Shown here: positions 1 to 10,220 of the stretch, one piece after another
Position numbering within the stretch: position 1 is the stretch's first letter
Layout of the letters: every line of letters starts with the position of its first letter
Translations under genes and position numbers: made by a program
The notes under the pieces: generated by a model
Database searches by the model: none
What the model saw: the letters and a program-made list of their open reading frames with translations, nothing else
Told to the model about the DNA's origin: nothing
Assembly (NCBI RefSeq): GCF_001968815.1
Contig: NZ_MIEQ01000020.1
Location: 1-64,000, forward strand
Direction of reading: 5' to 3'
Length of the DNA stretch: 64,000 nucleotides
DNA from: Motiliproteus sp. MSK22-1
GTDB taxonomy: Bacteria; Pseudomonadota; Gammaproteobacteria; Pseudomonadales; Balneatricaceae

Positions 1-48
1 AGCCTGCCGCCAGCGTTCAATCTGAGCCATGATCAAACTCTTCAGTTC
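1..48 (-). rRNA. rrs: 16S ribosomal RNA, 5' end only
   Basis: The reverse complement of the first 48 bases is the universally conserved 5' end of bacterial 16S rRNA: the 27F-type segment AGAGTTTGATCATGGCTCAG followed by the conserved AACGCTGGCGGCAGG stretch. The mature 5' end is placed at position 48 by alignment with the usual GAACTGAAGAG start of gammaproteobacterial 16S. The rest of the gene lies outside the window to the left, so only about 48 nt are present. Confidence 0.97.
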
Positions 49-301
49 AAAAGTTGTTCTTTCGAAAAAGAACCAATCTTGCTCAAAGTAAATACTGTAA
101 AAACTTAACTAAACGTATGTACGTAAGTCATATGAATTCACGAGTCACTTACTTCAATGCTTGCTGATCTTACGAATAAGATCTTCTGCAAACAAAGCCA
201 TAAGTGCCCACACGAATTACTTGATCGATTTGTTAAAGAGCGTTGGCTGACTTAATTTAATTGACTCTTCTTCAGAGCCTGTCTCGTCAACCGAGGCGCG
301 T
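49..301 (-). other. rRNA operon leader (pre-16S)
   Basis: This is the transcribed spacer between the promoter-proximal start and the mature 16S 5' end. It holds no open reading frame with coding character. It contains a boxA antitermination element (230-241) and, by analogy with other rrn leaders, should hold the upstream half of the RNase III processing stem, whose partner is outside the window. Confidence 0.8.
230..241 (-). promoter_or_regulatory. rrn boxA antitermination site
   Basis: On the minus strand the sequence reads GCTCTTTAACAA, matching the boxA element bound by NusB/NusE in rRNA antitermination complexes. Its position between the promoter and 16S is the usual one. nusB itself lies later in this window at 55462. 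Confidence 0.85.
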
Positions 302-329
302 ATTATAGAGCCTGCTGCCTGACTGTCAA
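302..329 (-). promoter_or_regulatory. rrn promoter proximal to 16S (P2-like)
   Basis: Minus strand: -35 TTGACA (329-324), 16-bp spacer, -10 TATAAT (307-302), then a GC-rich discriminator typical of stringently controlled rRNA promoters. An A/T-rich stretch at about 331-385 immediately upstream resembles an UP element. Confidence 0.9.
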
Positions 330-455
330 TCGTTTTTTTGAAAACTTTATTAACTGTCTTCAAATTTTAATTTTTGCCAGACCCCCAGAAAAGATATTTT
401 AAAACAACACATTAACTTCTTTCCGAGCGCTTATGCATCAGCACAAGAGCGGCGT

Positions 456-483
456 ATTCTACAGACCTTAGCGCCACCGTCAA
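456..483 (-). promoter_or_regulatory. rrn promoter distal to 16S (P1-like)
   Basis: Minus strand: -35 TTGACG (483-478), 16-bp spacer, -10 TAGAAT (461-456) followed by ACGCCGC, a GC-rich discriminator. It lies about 150 bp upstream of the second promoter, giving the tandem arrangement common in rrn operons. The -35 ends about 25 bp from the thiD stop codon. Confidence 0.75.
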
Positions 484-509
484 TAAGGGATTTGGATTTA
501 TTTCCTGCC

Positions 510-1400
510 TCAGAAAAAATGCTGCAGAGGACCCGCCCCCATCCCATATCCCAGGCTATCGGCAGCCTTTAATGCGGACGTAATGTAGCCTTTTCCTTTA
601 GCAACAGATTCATTTAAGGAGTACCCCTTAGCCATATAAGCTGCTATAGCAGAAGACAGGGTGCATCCGGTGCCGTGATTATTATGGGTATTTATACGAG
701 GAGCTGAATAGGGCAGCAAATTTCCGTTCGACCATAGCAGATCCTGGCATTCGGGACCTTCTCGATGCCCCCCTTTTAACAGTATTGATTGAGCACCAAG
801 CAACTGAAGAGACTTTATAGCAAGGGAAGACTCCGCTAGAACTTGCTGCTCAGTCCAGCCAAGCAGAACTGCAGCCTCCTGAATATTGGGCGTTAACAAC
901 GTTACCTTTGGAATAAGCTCGTGAATAAGACGATCCAGCCCTTGTTGATCCAGCAATGCTTTACCAGTACTTGAGACAATAACGGGGTCCAATACAACAG
1001 GCAGCTGGCGATGAGATGCCAGAACTTCAGCCACAGCTCCAACGATATCCGCGTTACATAACATTCCTACTTTGATAGCTCTTACTGGAAAATCATCAAG
1101 AATCATCGAAATCTGATCACGAACCATAGCGGCAGAAATCGGTACCACTGATTTAACACTGAGAGTATTCTGGGCAGTTACCGCCGTTATCGCTGTAGCA
1201 GCATAGACTTGAAGCGCTGAACAAGTTTTCATATCAGCCTGAATCCCTGCCCCTGCGCCGCTGTCTGATCCTGCCACGGCCAGCACACAAGGCCAGATAT
1301 CGGCATCAGACGTTAAGTTGCTCAATCTTAGTTCCTCCAAATTTATCCCTGCCACTTTAGCTCCTGCCATATTTAACCTAGCTGATAGCTGCGTATACAT
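510..1400 (-). CDS. thiD: hydroxymethylpyrimidine / phosphomethylpyrimidine kinase
   Basis: ThiD phosphorylates HMP to HMP-P and then HMP-PP for thiamine synthesis in the cytoplasm. The ribokinase-like fold is recognisable from the N-terminal AGSDSGAGAGIQAD substrate loop (about residues 43-56), the LDPVIVSSTG segment in the middle and the C-terminal GTGCTLSSA anion hole/catalytic region. The reading frame gives 296 residues, about 30 more than usual, and the extra residues are at the N terminus. An internal ATG at 1370 with an AGG six bases upstream is a plausible true start. The gene lies just upstream of the rrn promoters on the same strand and about 70 bp after mutM. Confidence 0.93.
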   Translation of the reverse strand: MYTQLSARLNMAGAKVAGINLEELRLSNLTSDADIWPCVLAVAGSDSGAGAGIQADMKTCSALQVYAATAITAVTAQNTLSVKSVVPISAAMVRDQISMILDDFPVRAIKVGMLCNADIVGAVAEVLASHRQLPVVLDPVIVSSTGKALLDQQGLDRLIHELIPKVTLLTPNIQEAAVLLGWTEQQVLAESSLAIKSLQLLGAQSILLKGGHREGPECQDLLWSNGNLLPYSAPRINTHNNHGTGCTLSSAIAAYMAKGYSLNESVAKGKGYITSALKAADSLGYGMGAGPLQHFF

Positions 1401-1469
1401 AATTATTGGAACGCAAGATGTTCAAAACCAATAGTAATCAGCACTTGATTAAAGCCAGGAGAAAATCAG

Positions 1470-2285
1470 TTAACGCTGACACTTTGGACAAAAAACCGTA
1501 TTTCTTTGCCCTATCCGTACTTCTTTAAGGATAGATTGGCAAATTTTGCAGCTTTCTCCCCCTCTTCCATAGACCTGCAACTCTTGTTGAAAATACCCAG
1601 GTTTACCATCTCCCCCAACAAAGTCTTTAAGAGTTGTGCCTCCTTGTTGAATCGCCCGAGCGAGCACCTTCTTGATAATACTGGTCAGGAGCAGATAGCG
1701 ACGTTTTGATATTTTGCCTGCCTCTCTACGAGGATCAATGCCCGCCTCAAAAAGAGCTTCATTGGCATAGATATTCCCTACACCAACCACGACCTTGTTA
1801 TCCATAACAAACGTCTTTACGGGTTGCTTTTTGCCGCGAGAAAGAGAAAAAAGACGATCATCATCAAATTCGGGCTGAAGAGGCTCAGGTCCAAGATTTA
1901 TTAATAACGGATGCTGATCAACACCCCCATCAGTCCATAAAACAGCGCCGAACCGTCTAGGGTCACAGAATCGTAATATTTTTCCGTTATCAAACCCCAG
2001 ATCCAAATGATCATGCTTACCCGGTAATTCACCAGCCTCAACCAAACGAAGGCTGCCTGACATCCCCAAATGTAACAGCAAGGTGCCAAGTTCTGTCCTG
2101 ACTAGCAGATACTTTGCGCGCCGCTCTACCGCAAGAACTTCAAGCCCCAATAAAACCTGACCGAGTTCTTCAGGAACAGGCCAACGAAGCTTCGGCTGCC
2201 TCACGACGACAGACAGCACTTGCGCACCAAGAATATGAGGTTCTATACCTCTTCGAGTAGTTTCAACTTCAGGTAACTCAGGCAT
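1470..2285 (-). CDS. mutM: formamidopyrimidine-DNA glycosylase (Fpg)
   Basis: This bifunctional DNA glycosylase/AP lyase removes 8-oxoguanine and ring-opened purines. The protein begins [13 protein letters not shown], whose Pro2 is the catalytic nucleophile, so the start is the ATG at 2285 with a GAGGAA Shine-Dalgarno. An upstream in-frame extension reaching 2318 would bury Pro2 and is rejected. The C terminus carries the zinc finger with two CxxC pairs (CKIC...CPKC), and the helix-two-turn-helix segment with [11 protein letters not shown] is present. The deduced length of 271 residues is normal for the family. Confidence 0.96.
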   Translation of the reverse strand: MPELPEVETTRRGIEPHILGAQVLSVVVRQPKLRWPVPEELGQVLLGLEVLAVERRAKYLLVRTELGTLLLHLGMSGSLRLVEAGELPGKHDHLDLGFDNGKILRFCDPRRFGAVLWTDGGVDQHPLLINLGPEPLQPEFDDDRLFSLSRGKKQPVKTFVMDNKVVVGVGNIYANEALFEAGIDPRREAGKISKRRYLLLTSIIKKVLARAIQQGGTTLKDFVGGDGKPGYFQQELQVYGRGGESCKICQSILKEVRIGQRNTVFCPKCQR

Positions 2286-2303
2286 TCCCAGTTCCTCAGA
2301 CAT

Positions 2304-2331
2304 AAAAAAACCCGGCAAGCCGGGTTTTTTT
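2304..2331 (-). terminator. bidirectional intrinsic terminator after rpmG
   Basis: A CCCGGC/GCCGGG hairpin with a tiny loop is flanked by seven A and seven T, so it works on either strand. It sits directly downstream of rpmG on the minus strand and just before the mutM start, so mutM needs its own start signal or read-through. Confidence 0.9.
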
Positions 2332-2345
2332 AACGAAACTCAAGA

Positions 2346-2501
2346 TTATTTAATCTTGGATTCTTTGTACATAACATGCTTACGAACCACTGGATCGAAT
2401 TTCTTCATTTCCAGTTTTTCAGGCTTCGTACGCTTGTTCTTGTCAGTAGTATAGAAGTGGCCAGTGCCGGCACTGGAAACCATTTTAATCTTATCGCGCA
2501 T
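2346..2501 (-). CDS. rpmG: 50S ribosomal protein L33
   Basis: This 51-residue basic protein ([19 protein letters not shown] at the start, ending KESKIK) is a clear bacterial L33 of the cysteine-free type, a small component of the large ribosomal subunit near the E site. Start ATG at 2501; stop TAA at 2346-2348. It follows rpmB by 11 bp, the usual rpmB-rpmG operon, and is followed by a strong intrinsic terminator. Confidence 0.96.
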   Translation of the reverse strand: MRDKIKMVSSAGTGHFYTTDKNKRTKPEKLEMKKFDPVVRKHVMYKESKIK

Positions 2502-2512
2502 TGTTCTGCTCC

Positions 2513-2749
2513 TTATACCTTGATGCCATTGGCACGAACTTCGGCCAGAACTGCGTCAATACCTTTCTTATCGATAATACGCATACCTTTTGAAGTAACG
2601 CGCAAACGAACGAAACGGTTCTCACTTTCAACCCAGAAACGATGCCAGTGAAGATTAGGCAAGAAACGACGACGAGTTTTGTTCTGAGCGTGGGAAACAT
2701 TGTTCCCTGTTACAGGACGCTTGCCTGTAACCATGCATACTTTAGCCAT
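2513..2749 (-). CDS. rpmB: 50S ribosomal protein L28
   Basis: This 78-residue protein starts [21 protein letters not shown], the diagnostic N terminus of L28, and contains the [11 protein letters not shown] segment. It binds 23S rRNA in the large subunit. It is the first gene of the rpmB-rpmG operon, preceded by an AGGG Shine-Dalgarno and a putative promoter within 60 bp. Confidence 0.97.
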   Translation of the reverse strand: MAKVCMVTGKRPVTGNNVSHAQNKTRRRFLPNLHWHRFWVESENRFVRLRVTSKGMRIIDKKGIDAVLAEVRANGIKV

Positions 2750-2772
2750 ATTAATAACCCTATACGCTATCC

Positions 2773-2801
2773 ATTATATATTATGAATGATTGAGCTTGA
2801 G
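2773..2801 (-). promoter_or_regulatory. putative rpmB-rpmG promoter
   Basis: Minus strand -10 TATAAT (2778-2773) with a poor -35 (CTCAAG, 2801-2796) at 17-bp spacing, about 25 bp upstream of rpmB. The A/T-rich surroundings support a promoter, but the -35 match is weak. Confidence 0.4.
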
Positions 2802-3001
2802 TTAACTTCAACTCTACTGCAGATACCAGACATTCAGGCGGAGCGCCTTCACCCATTGAAGACAAAATCCCGTACCACGGATAAGCGAGCGGCACAATAT
2901 ACAGAAAACCTTAATCGGCCGCAATGTTTTGTATATCTTTTGCGCAGAAGGATTGTAACAATCCTCTCCCACCCTCTAAATCCGCAGCTGTATGGCTACT
3001 C

Positions 3002-3676
3002 TCAAATCCACCCTCGCTCTGCAAAAGAAACCGGCTCTCCCTCTCCAACAACCAAGTGATCCAGTACTCTCACATCAATTAAAGAGAGTGCGTCTATCAG
3101 TCGATTGGTGATCTGACGGTCTGCCAGGCTCGGTTCAGCGATGCCTGAAGGATGATTATGGGCAAAGATAGTCGCTGCTGCATTGTGGGCAAGAACTCTG
3201 CGAACCACCTCTCGAGGATAAACACCCGCGCAATCAATCGTGCCTTCAAACAATTCTTCAAATGCCAGCAATCGATGTTGGTTATCAAGGAACAGCACAG
3301 CAAAGACTTCCCGTTGGCGATCTCTCAAGTGGCTTGAAATAAGCTGGCGGGTATCTTCCGGTGAACTCAGGGCACTGGTTTGCCGGACTTTCTCAGCAAG
3401 ATGACGTCTCGCCATTTCCAACACTGCCTGTAACTGCGCATACTTAGCCCGCCCTAACCCTCGGGCCTGACAGAATGAGGTTTCAGATGCTTTGAGTAAA
3501 GAGCGTACACCACCAAACTCAATCAGTAGATCTCTGGACAAATCGACAGCCGATTTTCCCGCAATACCTGACCTTAAAAAGATAGCCAGAAGCTCAGCAT
3601 CTGAAAGAGCCTGAGCTCCACGTTCCAATAACTTTTCCCTAGGCCGTTCGGCCTTCGGCCAATCTGATATAGCCAT
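3002..3676 (-). CDS. radC: RadC family JAB/MPN-domain protein
   Basis: The protein begins [20 protein letters not shown], the standard RadC N terminus, with a helix-hairpin-helix region and a C-terminal JAB1/MPN metal-binding motif (HNHPSG...D). RadC was once linked to DNA repair, but its biochemical role is unsettled. The start at 3676 is chosen because AAGGAG lies seven bases upstream; an in-frame extension to 3718 lacks such a site. The length of 224 residues is normal. The 250-bp spacer downstream holds a small AGGATTG/CAATCCT hairpin (2949-2965) without a T-run. Confidence 0.94.
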   Translation of the reverse strand: MAISDWPKAERPREKLLERGAQALSDAELLAIFLRSGIAGKSAVDLSRDLLIEFGGVRSLLKASETSFCQARGLGRAKYAQLQAVLEMARRHLAEKVRQTSALSSPEDTRQLISSHLRDRQREVFAVLFLDNQHRLLAFEELFEGTIDCAGVYPREVVRRVLAHNAAATIFAHNHPSGIAEPSLADRQITNRLIDALSLIDVRVLDHLVVGEGEPVSFAERGWI

Positions 3677-4026
3677 ACGCTCACTCCTTGAGTCTGGCAT
3701 TAAGTGGAATATAAACAACGCCAGTATTAAGCAACAAATACCAACTTAGTTAAAGAACTTATTAGCAAATAAGCTACGCATAGCTCTCAGTCTGATGGTA
3801 TATTGGTGAGCTTTCACTCACCTTCAAGCCTAGGAGCCTATCGGAAATAGTACTAATCGATTGCGGAAAACTGCCTCGACTATATTTCACGTTATCTCTA
3901 ACGAGAACCCTCGTAAAATAACGAGTAACTCGCTCTCCGGGAACACTAGGGCCAGTTCCAGCAACGCCCAGTCTCGGATGCAATCGATAGATTCCTGAGC
4001 CATACAAAAAATGTGCGCAACTTAAA
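3677..4026. other. radC-coaBC divergent spacer with several small hairpins
   Basis: No convincing coding sequence is seen here. The spacer contains a series of short perfect inverted repeats: GGTGAG/CTCACC (3805-3822), CGTTA/TAACG (3890-3903), CTCGT/ACGAG (3910-3925) and GGAAC/GTTCC (3940-3959). Promoters for radC and coaBC must lie here, but no pair of -35/-10 boxes stands out. Confidence 0.6.
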
Positions 4027-5232
4027 ATGCACCGACTAAACAACAAACGTATCCTACTTGGTATCACTGGCGGCATAGCTGCCTATAAAAGTGCCGAACT
4101 CACTCGACTGCTGAAAACAGCCGGAGCAGATGTTCGTGTAGTTCTGACACCGGCCGCAGCGGAATTTATTACACCACTGACCATGCAGGCTCTTTCAGGA
4201 AATCCAGTACACCAGCACCTGCTAGACCCAGAAGCAGAAGCAGGCATGGGCCACATAGAATTGGCACGCTGGGCAGACCTCATCATGGTTGCTCCCGCAA
4301 GTGCCGATTTCATGGCAAGACTGTCAAATGGTATGGGCAACGATTTGCTGACAACACTCTGTTTAGCTACAGATACTTCAATAGCGCTAGCCCCCGCAAT
4401 GAACCAGTCCATGTGGCGGGATCTACGTACTCAGGAGAACAGCAATCGACTGGAACAGCTGGGGATGAAAATATTAGGACCTGGTATCGGAGACCAAGCC
4501 TGTGGCGATACTGGTCCCGGAAGGATGCTTGAACCTTCAGAGCTGGCTGAACACTGTGCAAAATACTTTAAAACAGAAGAACTAAGTGGGCGTCATCTGG
4601 TCATTACAGCAGGTCCTACTCGAGAAGCGATAGATCCTGTTCGATATATCAGTAACCACAGCTCCGGCAAAATGGGTTATGCCCTGGCAGAAGCAGCGAT
4701 AGAGGCCGGAGCAAGTGTAAGCCTGATAAGTGGCCCTGTCAGCCTGAGCCCTCCAGAACGCTGTAAGCTAATATCAGTGACCAGCGCACAAGAGATGCTT
4801 TCCGCCAGCTTAGCAGCCCTGGATAGTTGCAATATATTCATTGCCGCAGCCGCTGTCGCCGACTATCGACCTGCCGACTTTGCCGAACAGAAAATCAAAA
4901 AAAATAGCGAAGAAATGGGAATAACGCTGGTCAGGAATCCCGATATCGTAGCGACGGTATCATCCCACGACCAACGGCCGTTTACTGTCGGTTTTGCCGC
5001 TGAAACAGAGCAGGTTGTCATCTATGCGCGAGGAAAGCTGAAGCGCAAAAACCTCGATATGATTGTCGCTAATGATGTAGCCCAGGAAGGTATCGGGTTT
5101 AACAGCGATGATAATGCGGTCACCGTTGTGACAGCTAACAGTGAACTCACCATTCCGCAAACATCAAAATCACAGCTAGCAAGGCGATTGATCGCACTGA
5201 TTGCTGAAGCATATGAGAATTCAGAACGATGA
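4027..5232 (+). CDS. coaBC: phosphopantothenoylcysteine decarboxylase / synthase
   Basis: This bifunctional coenzyme A biosynthesis enzyme has an N-terminal flavin-dependent CoaC decarboxylase domain ([18 protein letters not shown] at the start, and AP-AMN motif APAMNQSMW) and a C-terminal CTP-dependent CoaB ligase domain starting near residue 188 ([29 protein letters not shown]). The length of 401 residues is typical. It overlaps the dut start by four bases (ATGA), so the two are translationally coupled. Confidence 0.97.
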   Translation: MHRLNNKRILLGITGGIAAYKSAELTRLLKTAGADVRVVLTPAAAEFITPLTMQALSGNPVHQHLLDPEAEAGMGHIELARWADLIMVAPASADFMARLSNGMGNDLLTTLCLATDTSIALAPAMNQSMWRDLRTQENSNRLEQLGMKILGPGIGDQACGDTGPGRMLEPSELAEHCAKYFKTEELSGRHLVITAGPTREAIDPVRYISNHSSGKMGYALAEAAIEAGASVSLISGPVSLSPPERCKLISVTSAQEMLSASLAALDSCNIFIAAAAVADYRPADFAEQKIKKNSEEMGITLVRNPDIVATVSSHDQRPFTVGFAAETEQVVIYARGKLKRKNLDMIVANDVAQEGIGFNSDDNAVTVVTANSELTIPQTSKSQLARRLIALIAEAYENSER

Positions 5233-5693
5233 GCACAGCTAAGACGTTACAAGTAAAAATACTGGATGAGCGCATCGGTAGTGAGTTTCCGCTGCCATCT
5301 TATGCAACCCCTGGGTCAGCTGGGATGGATCTGCGTGCCTGCCTGGACCAGGATCTCGTCCTGGAACCGGGGCAGACAGAACTCATCCCCACAGGTCTTT
5401 CTGTGCATATAGCAGATCCAAGCCTGTGTGCAATGCTATTACCCCGTTCGGGCCTGGGTCACAAGCACGGGATTGTGCTTGGCAACCTGGTCGGGCTAAT
5501 CGATTCCGATTACCAGGGACAGCTCATGGTGTCTTGCTGGAATAGAGGGCATCAAGTCTTCAAGGTCGCTCCGGGAGAACGGATTGCTCAGATGGTATTG
5601 GTCCCGGTGGTACAGGCAGATTTTGAAATAGTCGAAGAATTCTCTGATAGTGACCGAGGCGAAGGAGGCTTTGGCCACTCAGGAAGACATTGA
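5229..5693 (+). CDS. dut: deoxyuridine 5'-triphosphate nucleotidohydrolase
   Basis: dUTPase hydrolyses dUTP to dUMP and pyrophosphate, keeping uracil out of DNA. All trimeric dUTPase motifs are visible: [10 protein letters not shown] (motif 1), PRSGLG (2), GLIDSDYQG (3), GERIAQMV (4) and the C-terminal [10 protein letters not shown] (5). The length of 154 residues is normal. The start overlaps the coaBC stop. A spacer of 169 bp separates it from algC. Confidence 0.97.
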   Translation: MSTAKTLQVKILDERIGSEFPLPSYATPGSAGMDLRACLDQDLVLEPGQTELIPTGLSVHIADPSLCAMLLPRSGLGHKHGIVLGNLVGLIDSDYQGQLMVSCWNRGHQVFKVAPGERIAQMVLVPVVQADFEIVEEFSDSDRGEGGFGHSGRH

Positions 5694-5862
5694 TAGATAT
5701 TTTTTAATTTTATTTGCACTTGCTGTCGACCCGGCAATCGAAAAGAGCGAATGGCAGCAAGAAAACAGGCAAAACCCGCTGATCAGAAAAGTTTCAGGCA
5801 AACTCATTAAGCGCGGTCAACCTACAACTCCCTCCAACAGGGAAAAGGAGTAGAGAACCATT

Positions 5863-7293
5863 ATGGAAACCATGAATACAGGTATTAGCGACACAAACAT
5901 CCTGGATACTGGATTACCCAGTACACTACCAGAGTCAATATTCCGTGCTTACGATATTCGCGGAGTTGTTGGAGACAGTCTTACACCAGCCGTTGTCTAC
6001 CACATTGGACGAGCAATAGGATCAGCTGCGGCGGCAGAAGGTGATACAACGGTTGTTGTAGGAGCTGACGGCCGTGTTTCAAGCCCTGAGATGAGCGACG
6101 CCTTAATTCAGGGACTTCGGGATAGTGGCCGTGAAGTTCTGGATATTGGCATGGTACCAACGCCTGTGCTTTATTACGGTATTGCCATCCTGGACAGCAA
6201 CACCGGGGTAATGGTTACCGGAAGTCATAATCCAGCCGATTACAATGGGTTCAAGATCGTAATCAACGGCAAGACCCTGTATGGGGATGATATTCAGGCG
6301 CTGCTGACACGGATAAAAAATCAGGACTATAGCAAAGGTAATGGTAGTCTTCAGAAGGTCAGTGTATCCAGCGATTACCTTAATCGGATTAGCTCAGATA
6401 TTAAGCTGGACCGACCAATGAAAGTCGTGGTGGACTGCGGGAACGGAGTTGCAGGTAACCTTGCCCCTCAGATGTTAAAGACTTTGGGCTGTGACGTTAC
6501 AGAACTATTCTGTGAAATTGACGGAACCTTTCCAAACCATCATCCAGATCCCGGTAAACCAGAAAACCTGGTAGATCTGATAAAAACAGTAAAAGCCGAA
6601 GGCGCCGATCTTGGTCTTGCTTTTGATGGTGACGGTGATCGAGTTGGAGTTGTAACCTCCAGCGGCAAAATGGTGTATCCCGATCGTTTATTAATGCTTT
6701 TTGCTCTTGATGTAATCAAACGTAACCCGGGGGCGGAAATAATCTACGATGTTAAATGTACCCGCTTGCTGCAACCACTATTACAAAAAGCAGGCGGTAA
6801 ACCCTGCATGTGGAAAACCGGGCACTCACTGATCAAAGCCCGAATGAAAGAAACCGGGGCGCTACTCGCTGGTGAAATGAGCGGGCACATATTCTTCAAA
6901 GAGCGCTGGTACGGCTTTGATGACGGCCTATACAGTGCCGCTCGCTTACTGGAAATCCTGGCTGCAGAAGAACGCAACGCAGACCAGATTTTTGATTCCT
7001 TCCCGGAAGATATCAGTACTCCCGAAATCAATATCACCGTAACCGATGAATCGAAGTTTAAAATTGTCGAGCAACTTCAAAAAGGTGAATACCCGGGTGG
7101 AAACGCCTCTACAATTGACGGTATCCGAGTAGACTATCCTGACGGCTGGGGATTGATAAGAGCCTCCAATACAACGCCGGTGCTGGTTCTGCGCTTTGAG
7201 GCAGAAACCCAGGAAGCACTGGACCGAATCCGTGATCAGTTTCAGTTACGACTTCAAGAAGTGGATAAGGACCTGACTATACCGACCACTTAA
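5863..7293 (+). CDS. algC: phosphomannomutase / phosphoglucomutase
   Basis: This alpha-D-phosphohexomutase supplies mannose-1-P and glucose-1-P for exopolysaccharide, LPS and related sugars. It shows the phosphoserine loop (VTGSHNPADYNGFK), the magnesium-binding DGDGDR loop, the sugar-binding GEMSGH loop and the phosphate-binding RASNTTP loop, in the correct order. The length of 476 residues matches the short AlgC form, without the long membrane N-terminal domain seen in some relatives. AGGAG lies 12 bases before the ATG. It sits between dut and argB, as in Pseudomonas-type genomes. Confidence 0.95.
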   Translation: METMNTGISDTNILDTGLPSTLPESIFRAYDIRGVVGDSLTPAVVYHIGRAIGSAAAAEGDTTVVVGADGRVSSPEMSDALIQGLRDSGREVLDIGMVPTPVLYYGIAILDSNTGVMVTGSHNPADYNGFKIVINGKTLYGDDIQALLTRIKNQDYSKGNGSLQKVSVSSDYLNRISSDIKLDRPMKVVVDCGNGVAGNLAPQMLKTLGCDVTELFCEIDGTFPNHHPDPGKPENLVDLIKTVKAEGADLGLAFDGDGDRVGVVTSSGKMVYPDRLLMLFALDVIKRNPGAEIIYDVKCTRLLQPLLQKAGGKPCMWKTGHSLIKARMKETGALLAGEMSGHIFFKERWYGFDDGLYSAARLLEILAAEERNADQIFDSFPEDISTPEINITVTDESKFKIVEQLQKGEYPGGNASTIDGIRVDYPDGWGLIRASNTTPVLVLRFEAETQEALDRIRDQFQLRLQEVDKDLTIPTT

Positions 7294-7371
7294 TAAACTT
7301 AACTGTCGCGGACGCAACCACAGTATTACATTATCGTTAGCAAGGTATCATCGTTAACATTAAGGACTTAA

Positions 7372-8283
<912 letters not shown>

Positions 8284-8286
8284 GCT

Positions 8287-8889
8287 ATGAATCAATCCAT
8301 TGATACTCAAAAGCTCTCGCGCAGAGAGCAAATTCTGCAGGCACTGGCTTACATGCTCCAAGCCAGTCCTGGAAACCGAATTACAACGGCAGCACTGGCT
8401 AAAGAGGTTGGCGTATCAGAAGCAGCTCTTTATCGGCACTTCCCAAGTAAAGCAAAAATGTTCGAAGGTCTGATCGGTTTTATCGAAGATACGCTTTTTA
8501 CACGAGTAAAACTGATCACTCAAAGCGGTAACGACAGCGCTAAGCAATGTGAACAAATACTGGTTTTACTGCTAGCATTCGTCGAGAAAAATCCCGGTAT
8601 GGGACGAATTTTGGCGGGGGATGCTCTGGCAGGGGAAACAGAACGACTGCGCGTTAGAGTCAGTCAGCTCTTTGACCGCCTGGAAACCCAATTAAAAACT
8701 ATTTTGCGGGAAGCGGAAATTCGAGAAGGGTTGCGTACTCAAGCATCAGCTGCCGCAACTGCCAACCTATTACTGGCGTCTGCTGAGGGACGAATTCGAC
8801 AGTTTGTCCGTAGTGACTTTGTTCGCCACCCCACCGCTGATTGGGAGGATCAGTGGCCATTGCTGAGTCAATGTCTGTTTCGTACCTGA
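8287..8889 (+). CDS. slmA: nucleoid occlusion factor SlmA
   Basis: SlmA is a TetR-family DNA-binding protein that blocks FtsZ assembly over the chromosome. The 200-residue protein has the N-terminal HTH (TTAALAKEVGVSEAALYRHFPSKAKMF split around the recognition helix) and the conserved helical dimer/FtsZ region FIEDTLFTRV. Its place directly after argB (dut-...-slmA neighbourhood) is the conserved context. It likely shares argB's transcript, as there are only three bases between them. Confidence 0.95.
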   Translation: MNQSIDTQKLSRREQILQALAYMLQASPGNRITTAALAKEVGVSEAALYRHFPSKAKMFEGLIGFIEDTLFTRVKLITQSGNDSAKQCEQILVLLLAFVEKNPGMGRILAGDALAGETERLRVRVSQLFDRLETQLKTILREAEIREGLRTQASAAATANLLLASAEGRIRQFVRSDFVRHPTADWEDQWPLLSQCLFRT

Positions 8890-8921
8890 TCAGTGCAATA
8901 CAGATCACTACCATACCAACA

Positions 8922-8945
8922 AGTACGGGAAGCTCTTCCCGTACT
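8922..8945 (+). terminator. inverted repeat downstream of slmA, possible terminator
   Basis: AGTACGGGAAG and CTTCCCGTACT form an 11-bp perfect stem around a two-base centre (effectively 10 bp with a four-base loop). It lies about 30 bp after the slmA stop. There is no clear T-run, so it may be Rho-assisted, an mRNA-stabilising hairpin or a protein site. Confidence 0.5.
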
Positions 8946-9170
8946 GCTCCCCTTCATTTCCCAGATAAACAGACTGAATATTGTTTTACTTATTCATCCA
9001 GTTACCCATAGACTAATGCCCTGAATATCCCCTAATCCATCATGATTATTGCTACAGCCAGATGGATTAAGTCAGTCTTTAACGATAGCCCACAAATTTC
9101 GAGACCCTAAAATGTCAAGAACGGCAAGCGGTCATTTAGAATAACATTCACCCAACGACAGAGGTTGACC

Positions 9171-10052
9171 ATGAACTATAAGCGATTGGAAACTTTTTTA
9201 TGGGTCGCAACATTAGGAAGCTTCCGTCGAGCGGCTGAACGTCAGTTTACTACACAGCCTGCAATTTCATCACGCATTGCCGCTCTTGAGGAGGAGCTGG
9301 GAGTCAAACTGTTTGAACGGGGGTCAGGCAATATATCTCTCACAGCTAAAGGTCAGGAACTCTTACCTTATGCAGAAAAGATTATCTTCATGTCTGAACA
9401 GATGCGAAAAAAAGCTGATGAAGCAACCTCACTGTCGGGACTATTACGACTGGGGGTATCTGAGACAATCGTTCATAGCTGGCTACCTCAGTTTCTTAAC
9501 CAATTACACACTCAATTACCTAATCTGGACATAGAATTAACGGTAGATGTCACCGTCAACTTACGAAAAGAGCTGCTGGCGCGTTCCATCGATTTAGGCT
9601 TATTTATGGGGCCGATGTCAGAGCCATCCATAGCCAATAAAGAATTAGGAGAATTCCCGCTTGTCTGGGTCGCCAGCTCAGCGCTGAACATCCCGGGGCG
9701 AGTCATTAGTCTGCACGAGCTGACTCAGTGGCCGATCATTACTTATGCACGCAACACACGCCCTTATGCAGAAATCAATACCATGTTGCGATCGGTGGAG
9801 GGCCCGCCGGCACGTTTTTTTTCCTCCAGCTCCCTCGCCGCCTGTCTCAGACTAACCCTTGACGGGATAGGCATCTGTTCGATACCCAGAGCAATCGTTT
9901 CAGAGCATCTGAAATCAGGAGAGCTGACAGAAGTAAAAACAGGCTGGACACCCAAAAACTTAAAGTTCACCGCTTCTTATTCAACCGCTCCCTATAACCC
10001 GCTGGCAGAGCGTGCTGCGCAGCTCGCAGTCGATGCAAGTCAGTCGGAATAA
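9171..10052 (+). CDS. LysR family transcriptional regulator
   Basis: A 293-residue LysR-type regulator: N-terminal winged HTH (YKRLETFLWVATLGSFRRAAE, then QPAISSRIAALEEELG) and a periplasmic-binding-protein-like effector domain. The ATG at 9171 is preferred because GAGG lies six bases upstream; a TTG two codons earlier is also in frame. It precedes, on the same strand, a DUF1445 enzyme and a complete TRAP transporter, and probably responds to the transported substrate. The 168-bp spacer before the DUF1445 gene is the likely operator region. Confidence 0.9.
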   Translation: MNYKRLETFLWVATLGSFRRAAERQFTTQPAISSRIAALEEELGVKLFERGSGNISLTAKGQELLPYAEKIIFMSEQMRKKADEATSLSGLLRLGVSETIVHSWLPQFLNQLHTQLPNLDIELTVDVTVNLRKELLARSIDLGLFMGPMSEPSIANKELGEFPLVWVASSALNIPGRVISLHELTQWPIITYARNTRPYAEINTMLRSVEGPPARFFSSSSLAACLRLTLDGIGICSIPRAIVSEHLKSGELTEVKTGWTPKNLKFTASYSTAPYNPLAERAAQLAVDASQSE

Positions 10053-10220
10053 TCTATCCTCTGCCCAAGATTCACTCTCGTACTTAGACTTTCCCTATAA
10101 AAATAATTTATCACTATAAGCAAAAATTGATAATTAGACTTAATTCAGCATTGGAGTAACCTGTTAAACACGCATCGCATATTCACTTGACAGGATGCAT
10201 AGTAGGCAGGAGTAGCCCCC

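Noticed and set aside
5650-5853. 67-codon GTG-initiated frame overlapping the dut 3' end and running to algC
   Set aside because: It overlaps dut out of frame by 44 bases and its composition does not resemble a real protein. A short ATG frame at 5751 in another phase (starting MAARKQAKPAD) was considered as a relic of a longer AlgC N terminus, but 19 codons are too few to support that.
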